This document shows positions 22,346 through 34,117 of a stretch of DNA of 64,000 bases, piece by piece (position 1 is the stretch's first letter; the number at the start of each line of letters is the position of its first letter). This DNA is from Aspidapion aeneum. Its lineage: Eukaryota; Arthropoda; Insecta; Coleoptera; Brentidae. The stretch is from NCBI GenBank assembly GCA_963576565.1, contig OY755045.1:8471977-8535976 (forward strand). The letters run 5' to 3'. Under the pieces are notes generated by a model. That model saw only the letters and a program-made list of their open reading frames with translations. It ran no database searches and had not been told where the DNA came from. A program made the position numbers and the translations under genes.

Positions 22346-23059
22346 TTACTCTAAACTGAAACGAAACGTCCTCTTCAGAGCGAACGAAGATCTGTTCTTC
22401 GACCTATCCCACTAAACTTCACTTTTTATGGACATGAAAAGTTTATTGTAAGTAATTAATCCAGGACTTAAAAAATAAAACTTTTCCGTTCACTCAGTTA
22501 CCTCCTAAGTCACCCTAGCCTCTCCCGTCCTCACTGGGAGGGGGAGGTATGAAAGTTAAAATTTGTTTCCTATAGAAATTACCACGAAGACACTTCTATA
22601 CAAATATCAATTTTCATTCAAATTTTGACTACCGAAAGGGGGTGATAGGGGCAACAAAGATAATGATACTTTTTTTGTAAAATTCAGGATTAGCGCCTAC
22701 AATTAGTCTACCTTCTGGGTTTCGCAATTTTTTTTATCGGGCTTTGTAATTAATGTATGAATTTCTGCCTAATAAAAAAATCATTACAATCTTTAACCAG
22801 AGCAGAAAAAAAACCAAAATATTTTTTTTTGGCAATATTGGAACAGTGGCTAATTAAAAGTGGACAGGGGGGGAATGTACCGCAATTTCTTATGAAATTT
22901 TTCTGCAACGCAACGTTTTCAATTGTTTTTACAAAAATCTGGGGCAAGGCAGTGCCCCGCCAGGATCGCGCAACTACTGTATCATATTTTCTTGAAACAT
23001 GAAAGTGAAAAAGAAATTTCAGCCCATATTTGTTCATCTAAAACACTACTTCGGAATAA

Positions 23060-23600
23060 GCTACGAAACTCAAACTTTGCACAGTCGTAGATCTTCATGG
23101 AGTTAACAGTGCCTCCAAGTTTCATGAAGTAGTAAAGTAGTTATGAAATTTCAAAAAACGTCGAAATTGCCACTAACTCACTCACTCACTCATGTTTAGA
23201 TCATCAAAATTCTACTGTACTTCCAGACAGGATACAAAGCTGAAATTTGGCAGACTGATAGAAATTATGACCAAATCCTTGGAAAATATCAAAAACCCCA
23301 AAATTCTATATTACTACCCTCTCCTATACATGTAAAGTTATGTAAAAGTAACATTGCCCACTTCCAGAAAGGCCAGAGAGCTGAGCTTTGGCAGACTGAT
23401 AGAATCTATGATAAAACTATAGAAAAAATTTAAAAACTCCAAAATTTTAATTTACTTTCCTCCCCTATAAATGAAAATTTATGTAAAATTAATATTGCCC
23501 ACTTCCAGAAACGCTAGAATATCAGCTTTGGAAGGCTGATACAAACTATGATAAAACAATGGGAAAAAATTAATAAACCTCAAATTTTCAAAAGGCATTG
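23060..23600. repeat. Dispersed repeat with partial tandem structure (copy at 49640-50340)
   Basis: It shares CTCAAACTTTGCACAGTCG, TCATGTTTAGATCATCAAAA-type sequence and GCTGAGCTTTGGCAGACTGA with 49640-50340. The segment from CCACTTCCAGAAA to the following TGCCCACTTCCAG repeats with a period of roughly 130-140 bp. Non-coding. Confidence 0.75.
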
Positions 23601-24197
23601 CAAAAGTTTTGTTCAATATTCCGCATATTTTACTACTTAAAAACTTAAATATTATCCAAATCCTTTAAAAAAGAAGTGAAATCATAACAAAAACATTTAG
23701 TGTATAAAAAGCCAAGTACGCTGAAATGATATTCCGTAAAAAGAATTGAGATAAAAGTAAAGCCAAGTTCTCCAATACAAATTTCAAAATGAAAGATTCT
23801 TACTAGTTTGGAAATGTTTTTCTAAACTTGGCTATTACGGCTGCAAATGACTGTTAGGCACAGTGCTAAATTGAATATTGTTTGGCTGTAATAGCAAAAG
23901 GTTAAAAAACATTTCCAAACGAGTAAGAACCATTCATTTTGAAATTTGTATTGGAGAACTTGGCTATGATTACTGTATTTTCCAAAAATGTTCCCATTGT
24001 AATTGCCTCTGGTTATAATTTTCGATGCTCAATCTTAATTAAAACAGTAAAGAAAAAATATTTTTGTTTTTTGTGAAATCCTGAGTCTGCCACTGTTTTT
24101 GAACATGTTGAATCATGCTTTGGGGTTTTTCCACTCTATCTAAGTATTTATATATTTTTCAAGGGTATAAAAATTATAAAACAACATTAAAAATTTC

Positions 24198-24242
24198 TAT
24201 ATATAAAGCATTGTACTGTATTGTGTTTTTAATTAATCAGTT
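24198..24242 (+). promoter_or_regulatory. Candidate core promoter of gene 3
   Basis: TATATATAAAG at 24198-24208 is followed by an arthropod-type initiator TCAGTT at 24237-24242, upstream of the ATG at 24285. The TATA-to-initiator spacing (about 37 from TATAAA) is a little longer than usual, so this is tentative. Confidence 0.35.
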
Positions 24243-24284
24243 TAATTGAAATTTTTATTAAATTTTTTGTGAGAAAGAAAAAAT

Positions 24285-27200
24285 ATGAATATTTTAATAA
24301 ATTGCTTTATAGTTATTTTATTTGTGAATATTTTAAATGTTAAAAATTCCTCAGTAAGTTCTAGTTATTAATACACACACACGACATCATGGCCCCCAAA
24401 ATATTGGTTTAAAATTTTCTTTATTAAAAGTTTTAAAAACAATTTTTTAAAATAATGAAAAAAAAACATCACTATGGAAAAATTTGCAAGGAAACAGAAT
24501 TTAAGCACTTTTTCGTAATTCATTGCAAATTTCTTCATAGTGATGTTTATTATTTTTACACGATCTAAAAATACACGTCTTAGTGAAAAAAAACTGCTAG
24601 AACTTGGAATAAGTTAAAAATCAAAAAATTGTCTTCAAAGTTTTAGCTTATGTAAAAAAATTAACTATACAAAAGTTTTTTATTACATATAACTTTTGTA
24701 TTCAACATCTTCCGATATAAGCTCTACTTTCGCTTTTCATGATCCTACCAGTTTATTTTTAGCTCACACATATACTATACTATAGTAGTGTGAGCTATGG
24801 TGATCCTAATTTTTTCGAGAAAAAAAAAGTTGTTCCGATTTCAAAAATTTTTATATATCTTTGCGTGTCAGATGATTTTGAAACTTTTTTGTTGCGCCGT
24901 CTGTCTGTCTGTCTGTCTGTCTGTATGTCTGTCTGTCTGTCTGTCTGTATGTCTGTCTGTAACGACCAACGCGCATAACTCAAAAACCGCTTGGCCGATT
25001 TTAATGAAATTTGGTACCTAGGCTAGGTATTGGGTCGAGATGGTCCCATTTAAAAATGAACGAGATCCACCGAACACAAACCAAATAAAAGGGTGGGGGT
25101 AGATTTCAAAAATTAGAGTTTATGTGAAAATATGGCTTGTGTGATATCAAACGAAAGGTAATTAAGTCTGGAGTTAAACAAAATACATTTTAATTTATTT
25201 AAAAAAAAGGGTGGGGGTATATTTCAAAAATTAGAGTTTAAGTGGAAATATGGCGTGTGTGATATCAAACGAAAGGTAATTGAGTCCGGAGTTTAACAAA
25301 ATACATTTTAGTTTTTGTTTTTTTAAGGGTGGGGGTAGATTTCAAAAATTTGAGATTAAGTCAAAACATGGCTTGTGTGGTATCAAACAAAAGGTAATTT
25401 AGTCTAGAGTTGAATAAAATATATTTCAGTTTTTAGTTATATTAGCTCACACGTACACTATAACTATAGTACCTAGTGTGAGCTTAGGGGCCCATATATT
25501 GGCAGAGTATCTTTAATTGCCTTTTAAAATATCTGCACTGGTAGTTTTTTCTGTCCTGCCTTTCTTTATAGATAAATTAATAAATTAGAATATATTTTTT
25601 CTAAATATGTGTAATTATCTATGGATTGTTGATCATGTCAGATTAACTTGGATCAACTGCAGCAACAACAGAAAACTTATGGCTCGTGTGTCTATCTATC
25701 TATCTATATAGCCTTCTTCAAATTAGTACAAATTAAAAAAAAAATACAAAAAAAACAAGGCTTGTCATCCTCCTAGTTTCTCGTTCTGTACTTTTGTCAA
25801 TTAAAAGTGATTTATAAGTTTTAATCTAAGCGATTATTGTTATCAAATATTTTTAAAAAATTTTTGTAAAAAATTGTAAATGCTATTTGCGTCAATAAAC
25901 AAAATTCAAATTCAATCCATCTTTTGACATAGGCCTTCCCCAATATCTTCCACTCTTCTCTGTCTGTCGCCGTGTTCATCCATCTAGTTCCCGCGTGTTT
26001 CTTCAAATCGTCCGCCCATCTCATTTGGGGTCTTCCCCTACTTCTTTTATTTTCCCAAGGTTTCCAGTTTAGAATACATTTGTTCCATCGATCGTCTTTC
26101 TGTCTGATATTATGACCGGCAAATTTCCATTTTAATTTTGCTACCACTCCTCTGACATCCCTTACTTTTGTTTTATTTCTTATCCATTTATTCCTTTTTT
26201 TATCTGTCAGCTTTACATGTAACATTTGTATTTCCATTGATCTTTGGGCTTTAGTTACCTTATTCATGTTTGATTTTGTAAGTGTCCAGGTCTGGGATCC
26301 ATAGGTAAGTACAGAAAAGATACATTGGTTATACACTTTCGTTTTGAGGTACTGAGGATATTTTTTATTTTTTAATATGTAGCTTAATTTACCGAATGCT
26401 GCCCAGGCCAATCTTACTCGTCTCTTGATTTCAACTGTTTGGTTTTCTGTTTTCAGTTTAATAATTTGTCCCAGGTATATAGAGTATGTTCCCCTAAGTT
26501 GGAATCATATGGAAAACTTTTTTATTATTAATTTTAGGAAAAAAGTTATTCTTCGTAAAAAGTTCTGCATTATCTAAAACTTTAGCATTTTGACTAAAGA
26601 CCCACATTGTCGGTCTTTAAACACTCCCTATTAATAATTAATTTTAAGATTTTTAAACTTAGCTACACATAAGAAATTTTTTTGGAAAATAAAATCTTTT
26701 TGTTTTATTTAAAAAGTTGCGTTGAATAAAAATGGAATGAAATTGTGGTACATGCATTTGGTATCTTTTTCCTAAAAAAAAATCAGATTTATGTCCGAAG
26801 GGATTCCCCCTGTACCCCAGAATCCGTCACTGTTTCAATATTTTAAAAAAAAGTGAAAACCCGCTCAATTATTTATTTTAATTAATGTTGTTTAGATTTT
26901 TAACATCTTTTCCTGCTCTTGTTAAAAATTGTCACATTCGTTTAAAAAATAAGTATGTATAGGTACCGGATTTAACAAAAATAGATGTAATTATTATTAT
27001 TATTATCATCAACATTTTTTTATAAAATTCGGTGTTTTAATAAATTCATTTTCAATATCATTTAAAACTAAATATGCAATGTTCTTTCCGATTCTTTTTG
27101 TTCCTGGCTTGTTCCTACTTTTATGGGGTTTATGCAGGGGTAAGTAAAAGTTGGCAATCATCATTGCTATTGCTAGCTATTGAAAAAACTTTTAATGATG

Positions 27201-30200
27201 CAATTGAAACCTTTTTGTTTTTTCGATACAGGATGTAAATATTAACATATTTTTGTAACTTTTCGTCATAGCGTCCTTAAAAATTACAACTCAGGCAATC
27301 AACATTTTGTGGAATAAAAACTATTTTAGACAGGCAAAACATAAAAATTAATTGTTAAAAAAAAAATCAAATTTATAATTTATGCAAAGGTTGTTTGGCC
27401 ACACTACTTTTGGAAAAAAAACAACAAAAAGTTACTAAATTTGTAATTTTAAAACTCACAATTTTGTTTCGGTTCGGTTCATAATGACAGTTTTTTGACA
27501 ATTAAAATTTTTTAAAAATGCCTTATAGTCATCAAATATCAAATTTTTTCAGTGGTATACGAGGTTTGTCAAAAAATATGAGTTTTATTCAAGAATAAAA
27601 TAACTTTTGACAATATCGAAAAATATGAAAACGCGTTTTAATTGCAAAATTATTAGAAAACATCAAAAAAACTAAAAGGTTATCATGTGTTTGGTAACAT
27701 TCGTTCAAAATAGAAATATTAGGAAAAAAATTAAATAATCTGTTAAATTTAAAAGGATTTACTTGCATATTTAAACGTAATTTTTAATTCTGATCAACTT
27801 TTTTTAGTAACATTTTTAAAACTTGTCAAATTTAAAGGTACATTACTTTTGAGCACAACCAAGGGCGGATCCAGAGGTGCTTCTCGGGGGGGGGGGGGGG
27901 GCACTTTAGGTGAGATTCTCTGTTGGTAAAAAACGGTATATATTTTTTTAAGCAGCATTTTATTGAACTAGTCAGTGGTTGTAATTTCGATGATAATAAC
28001 GATAGACACTTTCATGCGCCGCAAGCAAAAATTTTGAATTTTTATTAGCAAAAACATTACTTTTTACTTATTTATTTTGTATATTCAAAAAATTTTCGGG
28101 GGGGGGCACTACCCCCTGGAACCGCCACTGAGCAAAACTCATATTTTTTGACAAACCTCGTATACCACTGAAAAAAATTGATATTTGATGACTGTATTCT
28201 AGGTTTTAGATAATGCTTTGATGCAGAACTTTTAATGAACAATAACTTTTTTTTCTAAAATTAATAATAAAAAAGTTTTCCATATGATTCCAACTTAGGG
28301 GGACATACTGTATATTCCTCTACTTGTTCTATTTTATTTTGGTTGATTCTAACGGTAATATCTTCATCTGTGTTTTTTATGATTTTAGTTTTAGTGTAGT
28401 TCATACTTAAGCCTATATTTTTAGCTCGTGTGTAACATGGATTTTTAAAAAATAATTTTAGTATGTTATAGAATGTGCTAAACAAACATTTTTTATTATG
28501 GTTAGTAGTTAAACTATGTAATGTTTAATTACTTTTTAGGCATTTTTGGTGAAGATAGTTAACATTACAGACTGCGAAGACTCAAACGAGGAAGTTGGGT
28601 CAATGGACAGCTCGATTCGTGCTGGAGGACCTATGGATCAGCGTATGACAGCTGAGATCAATGTGCCAGAATTAGACAAACCTTCGCATGTCGTAAGAAA
28701 AAAATATTTTTAGTAGCAATACATTTTATTGAAATAAAAAACGTTAAAAATTAAATTACACAAATTGTCTATAAAATTGTGTCAAAAATAATTTATACAA
28801 AATCTGTACTCATACATGGTAAAAAAATTTGTCTAAAATGAAAACACATTCTTTTCTTGAATAAATTGTTTTTCCTTAATTAAAGCAATTTGTTTTGAAT
28901 TAAAATATTTCTTTTTAGTTCAACGCAGCGTTTAATTTTGACATGAGACTTTATTTTTCTTCTTTAATTGTTTTGTTTCAGTATACTCCATTTTGTAATA
29001 AAGCAAATTGTCTTCATATAAATAACATTTTGCTTCCAGAGAAAACGGTGCCTTAAATTAATTCAGTTCCAATTTCTAATAAAACAATTTCTGTTTCGCA
29101 TTAAAATAAAGAGACAAGACATTTTATGTGCTAAATCAAGAAAATATTCTCTTAATGAATAGGAAAGCACAAATTATTTTACTTTAAAACAATTTGCTTT
29201 GATCCAAGACAATTTTTTTTACCGTGTAAGCTGCACAATTATATACAAAATATGGTAAATTTTAGCAGCGATTGCTTAAAGCTTTTGAACAAATTGTTTT
29301 GTGCAAAATTTTTTACAAATTTGTGCAAATATTTTTAACAAATTTGTGCGAATATATTTGACAAATTTGTGTAAATATTTTTAACAAATTTGTGCAAATA
29401 TTTTTTACAAATTTGTGGAAACACCATTTACAGATTTTTCTTCGGATAGGTTGTACCAAAAATAAAGGAAAATCAAAAATATAATAAATTTAAAACAAAA
29501 GACTCAAATTTTTTGAATTTAACAGTATTTTTTTTTTTTTTTTAGAAATACGAAGCGCATGCCTGGGACCCTATTGGTGAAGAATATGTGTTTTTGTTCA
29601 GCGGCAGACGATCACTCTGCAATCATTTAGTCAATTCTGAAGGCTACCAGAAGTTAAGACGGTTTGAACGCAAATTACCAGCCAATTGTCCCATTAGAAA
29701 GGTGATTAAATAGTAAAAAAATTATATCAAATTTATCTCAAAACAATCTCAATCTGAGTTAAATCTAGCTAGCTACTTTATAATGGCAAAAAAACTTTGA
29801 ACAAAAAACAGGGGAATTTTTAGTTCAAAATTTCCAAATAAAGGAATGTTTCAAATTCAAAACACACATACAATTTTTTTCTCGAGAAATTGATCATAAT
29901 GCCTAATAGAAAAATGCAAGTCTTATTATGTCGTCTTGATATAGGTCACACAAAACTTACTCACCAATACTTGCTAAACAAAGAAAATCCTACTGTTTGT
30001 GAGTGTAGTGAAAGACTTACAGTAAAACACATTCTAACCACACCGACATGTGCAAAATTTGAAGGACTGCGAATCTTACACAAACTGGATAACGAACTTA
30101 AAACCATCCTCCAAAACGAAGCTAAGTCTACTAAGAATTTAATTCACTTTTTGCAAGAGTGTAATATTTATTTTCAAATTTAATTGTACTACGTTCCTGC

Positions 30201-30927
30201 GCTAATAACCTCCCGTGGTTGATGCGCTTTTCTTCTAAATAAAAATTAAAAAAAATATTTCATGTAAAAAAAGCCAAGTACACGAAAATGGTATTCCGTA
30301 AAAAGAATTGAGATAAAAGTAAAGCCAAGTTCTCCAATGCAAATTTCAAAAGGGAAGGTTCTTACTAGTTTGGAAATGTTTTTCTAAACTTTATGATTTC
30401 ACTTCTTTTTTAAAGGAATTGGATAATATTTAAGTTTTAAAGTAGTAAAATATGCGGAAAATTGTTAAAAACTTTTGCAATGCCTTATTTAAAATTTTTA
30501 GGTTTTTTTATTTTTTCCTATGGTATTATCATAGTTCCTATCAGCATTTCAAAGCTCAGCTCGTTTCTGAAAGTGGGCAATGTTAATTTTACATTACTTG
30601 ACATTTATAGCCTTCAAAGCCTAAGATTTTTTAGATACTTTTCACATATTTCATAAAAAAAGCATAAAATATGACATTATGGGGTCTCGGGCCCCCCCAA
30701 GACCAATTCCTGGGTGCGCAACTGGTGCTTGAAATGTGATTTTGTTTAATGACATGTTTTCAATTTTTTTTTAGGGTGACTACTCTTTTGAAAAGTTCCC
30801 CGTGAGTGGTGAGTATGCTGCTTTGAGTGAGCTGAGGAACATTTATCCACTAGTTAGACACAAAATTCGATTGGTGGCTGACGATGACCTAGTTCTATGT
30901 AGAATAGTTTATACTTTATCGCAATAG
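24285..30927 (+). CDS. Gene 3: ML/DUF1091-like secreted protein, four exons, complete
   Basis: Exons 24285-24353 (23 codons), 28540-28692 (51), 29546-29701 (52) and 30775-30927 (50 plus TAG) join in phase 0 with GT/AG sites to give 176 residues. Exon 1 is a hydrophobic signal peptide (MNILINCFIVILFVNIL). Exon 2 begins AFLVKIVNITDC. Exon 3 has RRSLCNHL and ends LPANCPIRK. Exon 4 has GDYSFEKFPV and ends VLCRIVYTLSQ. Four cysteines, the NCPI..G.Y motif and a last strand with Cys fit DUF1091/ML-type lipid-recognition proteins: a beta-sandwich with a first-to-last-strand disulfide, secreted, often a lipid or pheromone carrier or immune co-receptor. The ligand is unknown. AATAAA signals follow at about 31067-31090. 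Intron 1 (4.2 kb) holds nested transposons; intron 3 holds a LINE fragment. It lies between two minus-strand paralogues. Confidence 0.85.
24761..25484. mobile_element. Palindrome-ended element (724 bp) with internal repeats
   Basis: Both ends are short palindromes with arms AGCTCACAC and GTGTGAGCT (24761-24796 and 25444-25484). Inside are a (CTGT)n run at 24898-24960, the segment AACGACCAACGCGCATAACT with GGCCGATTTTAATGAAATTT, and three tandem copies (starts 25091, 25209, 25327; period 118 bp) beginning GGGTGGGGGTAGATTTC. A second copy starts at 63784. Reading frames such as those over the CTGT run are low-complexity artefacts. It lies in intron 1 of gene 3. Confidence 0.8.
24898..24960. repeat. 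(CTGT)n microsatellite
   Basis: About 15 CTGT units with two ATGT interruptions, inside the palindrome-ended element. The allele at 63921 is longer and purer. Confidence 0.95.
25690..26481 (-). pseudogene. RTE-like LINE (second family), C-terminal part
   Basis: The minus-strand frame 26411-25821 reads AWAAFGKLSYILKN, YNQCIFSVLTYGSQTWTLT, AQRSMEIQML, then WKFAGHNIRQKD, RSRGRPQMRWADDLK and AGTRWMNTATDREEWK. This is the well-known C-terminal region of an arthropod RTE-like LINE (thumb plus the GRP..RW.DD block). The upstream part of the same frame lies at 28313-28490, separated by the insertion at 26482-28310. It ends downstream in a (TCTA)n tail near 25690-25710. The RT catalytic core is not present. 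Confidence 0.85.
26482..28310. mobile_element. Foldback element inserted into the RTE LINE, itself holding two insertions
   Basis: The ends are inverted copies (AGTATGTCCCCCTAAGTTGG at right, its near-match at left) with TATA on both sides. Its arms share GAGGTTTGTCAAAAAATATGA-type sequence with the foldback at 5913-6760, indicating a related Tc1/mariner-like family. Within it lie a repeat of about 940 bp (26587-27526; inverted copy at 47285-48230) and a hAT-type MITE at 27860-28130. Confidence 0.8.
27860..28130. mobile_element. hAT-type MITE (CAGTGGCGG family)
   Basis: The ends are CAAGGGCGGATCCAGAGG and, inverted, CAGTGGCGGTTCCAGGGG, with flanks AGCACAAC and AGCAAAAC (7 of 8 matching). Long G runs lie next to each end. 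No coding content. Confidence 0.75.
28313..28490 (-). pseudogene. RTE-like LINE, upstream part of the split frame
   Basis: The minus-strand frame ends in IGLSMNYTKTKIIKNT...KIEQVEEY, the palm-to-thumb transition of RTE-like reverse transcriptases. It is expected to be followed by a YLG block, which is cut by the insertion at 28310 and resumes at 26481. Only 50 bp separate this fragment from exon 2 of gene 3. Confidence 0.75.
28693..29545 (+). other. Intron 2 of gene 3
   Basis: GT donor at 28693, AG acceptor at 29544-29545 after a long T tract. It contains four near-repeats of TTTTTAACAAATTTGTGCAA at about 29320-29410. No gene seen. Confidence 0.8.
29880..30250 (+). pseudogene. LINE 3' fragment (RNase H C-terminal region) in intron 3 of gene 3
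   Basis: The open frame 29890-30183 contains RLDIGHTKLTHQYLLNKE, then CSERLTVKHIL and a Cys/His-containing stretch. This pattern closes the RNase H end of I- and jockey-type LINE ORF2 proteins. An A-rich tail follows. It lies in the sense direction of gene 3 between exons 3 and 4. Catalytic RNase H residues lie upstream and are missing. Confidence 0.75.
30260..30724. repeat. Fragments of dispersed repeats in intron 3 of gene 3
   Basis: 30265-30400 matches the GCCAAGTTCTCCAATGCAAA repeat of 23700-23960. 30657-30724 is the right end of a CAGTGGCG-type MITE (GGTCTCGGGC with C run, ending CTGGGTGCGCAACTG). Not coding. Confidence 0.7.
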
Positions 30928-31059
30928 TTTTATTTTATTTTATATTTTTTTTTAGTTGATTGATATTGATAAGTATTTTGACAGTTTTTTTTTATATTTT
31001 CATTATTGTGATACTTTTTTACTCTTTACAAATGTAGTTTTAAGATAATTATTGTAGTT

Positions 31060-31095
31060 TTCTTTAAATAAAATAAATAATAAATAAATACAACC
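31060..31095 (+). terminator. Poly(A) signal cluster of gene 3
   Basis: Overlapping AATAAA hexamers lie about 135-165 bp after the TAG of gene 3, the normal position for 3' end formation. Confidence 0.6.
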
Positions 31096-31099
31096 TGTT

Positions 31100-31480
31100 T
31101 TTTGTCATTATAAAATGAATTCTTTTTTTTATTCAGAAACTTTTTCATCTCCTGCAATTTCTTATATCTCTAACCGTTTTCAAGAAAAACTGTATCCTGC
31201 TAAATGACATTAAAATTTAAAATAGTCACTAAATTAATATATTTTAATTTTATGCGAGTTTTATGTAATTTCTGAATAGCAATTAAAGATACAAATTATC
31301 TTTTTTTGCCTTTTTTTCTGAAAAACGGTTAGAAATACGAGAAATTGCAAAGAATCAAAAAGTTTCTGAAGAAAACAAGGAATTTATATTATATTTTTGA
31401 ATCTGTGAGTGACGTAGTGCAAAAGAGTTCTAGGGGAAAAAAGGGGGCATGACGGAAAAAATATTACCGTGTAGTTTTTT
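31100..31480. other. Intergenic DNA
   Basis: Contains the inverted pair TTTCTTATATCTCTAACCG and CGGTTAGAAATACGAGAAAT around a loop. No gene seen. Confidence 0.45.
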
Positions 31481-31489
31481 CCTAATATT

Positions 31490-33180
31490 TAGCATGCTTA
31501 ATGATGTATGCCTTGTAGGGTATGCTGGCCAAAATTTTTTCCTCCAACTCAAACCTAACAGTGCCAAATGGAAAAACTCCACTGTTCATTGAAAGGGTTT
31601 CCCACAGTATGCCAGAGGTACCCTTTTGTCATAGAGAAATATGAAAATCCCTTAAAAAGTTGGATACAAACAAAGCAATGTGGAACATGTCAAAATTGTG
31701 CTAATGAACTCACCCCAACTTTCGCTAAATTATTTAATTTATCTTACCAGCAAGGAGTATATCCATCATCATGGAAGTCTGCCGCAGTACAACCCATTCC
31801 AATGAAAGGAAAAAAGACAGATCCGTTAAACTATAGACCAATTGCTCTACTTACAGTGATACCAAAAGTAATGGAAAGAGTTGTGAACAATCCCCTAACC
31901 AAGTACTTGGAAAAGTACAAAATTATCAACGACAAGCAATACGGATTTCGAAAATATAGGTTAACTGGAGATTTACTTACATACGTCACTCACTTATGGC
32001 AAAAAGCAATTGAGTTGCGGGGTGAAACAAGAACAATTGCCTTAGATATATCGATAAAGTCTGGCATGAAAATCTGCTCAACAAGCTCAAAGCAATGGGA
32101 TTGTCGCCGAAACTTTGCACTTGGTTTGAAAGTTACCTTAAAGATAGATCCATTTATGTTGCACTGGATGGTCATAACTCCAATTCTTACCAAATAAATG
32201 CTGGTGAGCCACAGGGAGCAATCCTTTCGCCAACACTTTTTCTGATTTACATAAATGACCTCATAGATAAAACAGTAAATCCACTTTATTGCTTTGCAGA
32301 TGATGGCAATGTAGTCTCCTCAATCATACCACCCACATGTCTCTCCGCACGTGTATTCCATCATCTTATACTAACTCAAATATCGCAGATAAATAACGAC
32401 CTGGAGATAATAGAGGGGGCAACGAAAACCTTGTACAATTCAACGCGCAGAAAACCAAAGCAGCCCTGTTTTCAAAAAAGACCAGCACCGGTGAGCCAAA
32501 CATCATGCTATCTGGAAGTGCTGTCACATTGCAGAACCAGTTGAACATCTTAGGAGTCACTGCAGAGACCAACATGTCTTGGCACAGTCACGTGGCAGAT
32601 ATAGCTAAAAGGGCATCCCAAAAGCTTGGCGTGCTATTTCGTACAAGACCTCTGTATACACCAAGCCAACTGCTGACATTTTACGAAGCCCAGATTTGAC
32701 CAACTATGGAGTACTGCTCACATATATGGAGTGCGGCACCCAAACATACCTTAATGCTTTTGAACACCGTGCAAAAACGAGCTATCTAGCTGCTCAATGA
32801 CCCCGCACTTACCCGTAGCTTGGATAGTCTCGAACATCGAAGAACTGTGGGTGATCTATCTCTCTTCTACAGGTATCATCACGAAAATGCTCTGAAGAGC
32901 TGGCACGTATGATCCCCGCGGGAGTAGCACCTACTAGGCGAACACGTCAAACAGACGGTAACCATCAATTTACTGTCAAAATAGAGGCACCATCAGAATT
33001 CGTATCTCTGGAGAACAGCATCGCTGTGAAATGGACTCCCTGCGACAGTTTTCCCTGCAGATTACAACCTGAACCGTTTCAAAACCAACATACACCAACA
33101 TTTTCGCGCACTTGCCGCTTCTCGAGCGTGATAGGGACCTCCTTGCGAGTGCGCATAACCGTAAAAATAAAAAAATAAAA
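31490..33180 (+). pseudogene. Decayed non-LTR reverse transcriptase (jockey/I-like)
   Basis: Overlapping frames at 31568-32197, 32095-32544 and 32505-32699 together show YRPIALLTVIPKVMERVVNN, YGFRKYR, IALDIS then DKVWHENLL, AGEPQGAILSPTLFLIYIND and FADDGNVV. A deletion of about 8-10 bases removes the KAF before DKVWHE near 32056 and shifts the frame. GVPQG has become GEPQG. Another shift occurs near 32420. It ends in an A-rich tail near 33165-33180. Dead copy of a different LINE from the one at 2095. Confidence 0.85.
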
Positions 33181-34109
33181 AAAGATAAATACACGTTTCA
33201 CATTTGAGCTAAACATCTCAAAAACTGCACGAGTTATAAAGAAAAAGCAAAAAAAAATTAAAACTTTAATAACCTGTATCTCAAAAACTAAACATATGCG
33301 GACCCATGTTTATATAAAGTTTTTTTCTTAGAATCACTCAAAGAATAATCCATTGAACTTTGGCGACATACTTTTCAAACTACATTTTAAAATTAATATT
33401 GGAGAACATGGTTTACTTTTATACTTTTATTCTCAATTCTCTTTACAGAATATCATTCTCGCGTATTGTCTTTTTTTTACATGAGATGTTTTTGTTATGA
33501 TATATATATATTTAGAAAAAAAAACAACAAACATTTGGGGTTGGTTTTTTTATTTCACATAATAGATAACATGTTAATAAAAAATTTGCAATATATTCTT
33601 AAATTTTTTATTTAAAAAAATTATTCTTCTTTAATATGCCCGTTATGCCCCGGGTTCCTCAAGTTTTTTTAAAACTTATAACTTAGTCATTTTTTCTGTT
33701 CAACATTTATTGGGATTTTTTTGATAAATCTACTTCTTATGTAACCCAGAACTCCAGAACATGTGGTTATTTTTGGTTGGTGACCCGTGTTTAGTTTGTC
33801 GGAATAGTTATGAAACAACCTGTATAGAACTTAAAGATTGTTAACTTTTAAAATAAATTGATCCATAACGGATCATGATACCTTCCTAGCTAGCATTAGC
33901 ACACTCTAAGTTTTTTGTAAATACATATCTCAGAAACGAAAAATCTTACGAAGGTTTAGTTATAACACAAATTATTGAGAAAAATACGAACTACTATATT
34001 CAGAATATGTTTGCGGTTTTTATTTAAACTATAGGTACTACATTATGTGATATTAATAAAAGAAAATATTCATATTATGTTTTATTTGTCTTAAAGTGCT
34101 TCAACGATC
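33181..34109. other. Intergenic DNA, 3' side of gene 2
   Basis: AT-rich. 33850-34040 contains a fragment of the dispersed CTTCCTAGCTAGC family. The native poly(A) hexamer of gene 2 (AATAAA on the minus strand) is at 34081-34086. Confidence 0.5.
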
Positions 34110-34117
34110 CCCTCCAG

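Larger units (their letters stand above)
21871..24095. mobile_element. Possible hAT-type element, 2.2 kb, containing nested repeats
   Basis: The ends read CAGTGGCAGATTCAGGG and, inverted, CAGTGGCAGACTCAGGAT. The flanks TATTTGAA and TTTTTGAA match at 7 of 8 bases. The interior has the Penelope fragment, tandem repeats around 23300-23560 and an inverted pair at 23700-23960 (GCCAAGTTCTCCAATACAAA and inverse). Caution: the left junction sequence also occurs within the repeat at 47285-48240, so the left end may be internal to a larger family. Confidence 0.4.

Noticed and set aside
24790..25021. Cys/Ser/Val-rich and Gln/Thr/Asp-rich frames on both strands
   Set aside because: They are translations of the (CTGT)n microsatellite.
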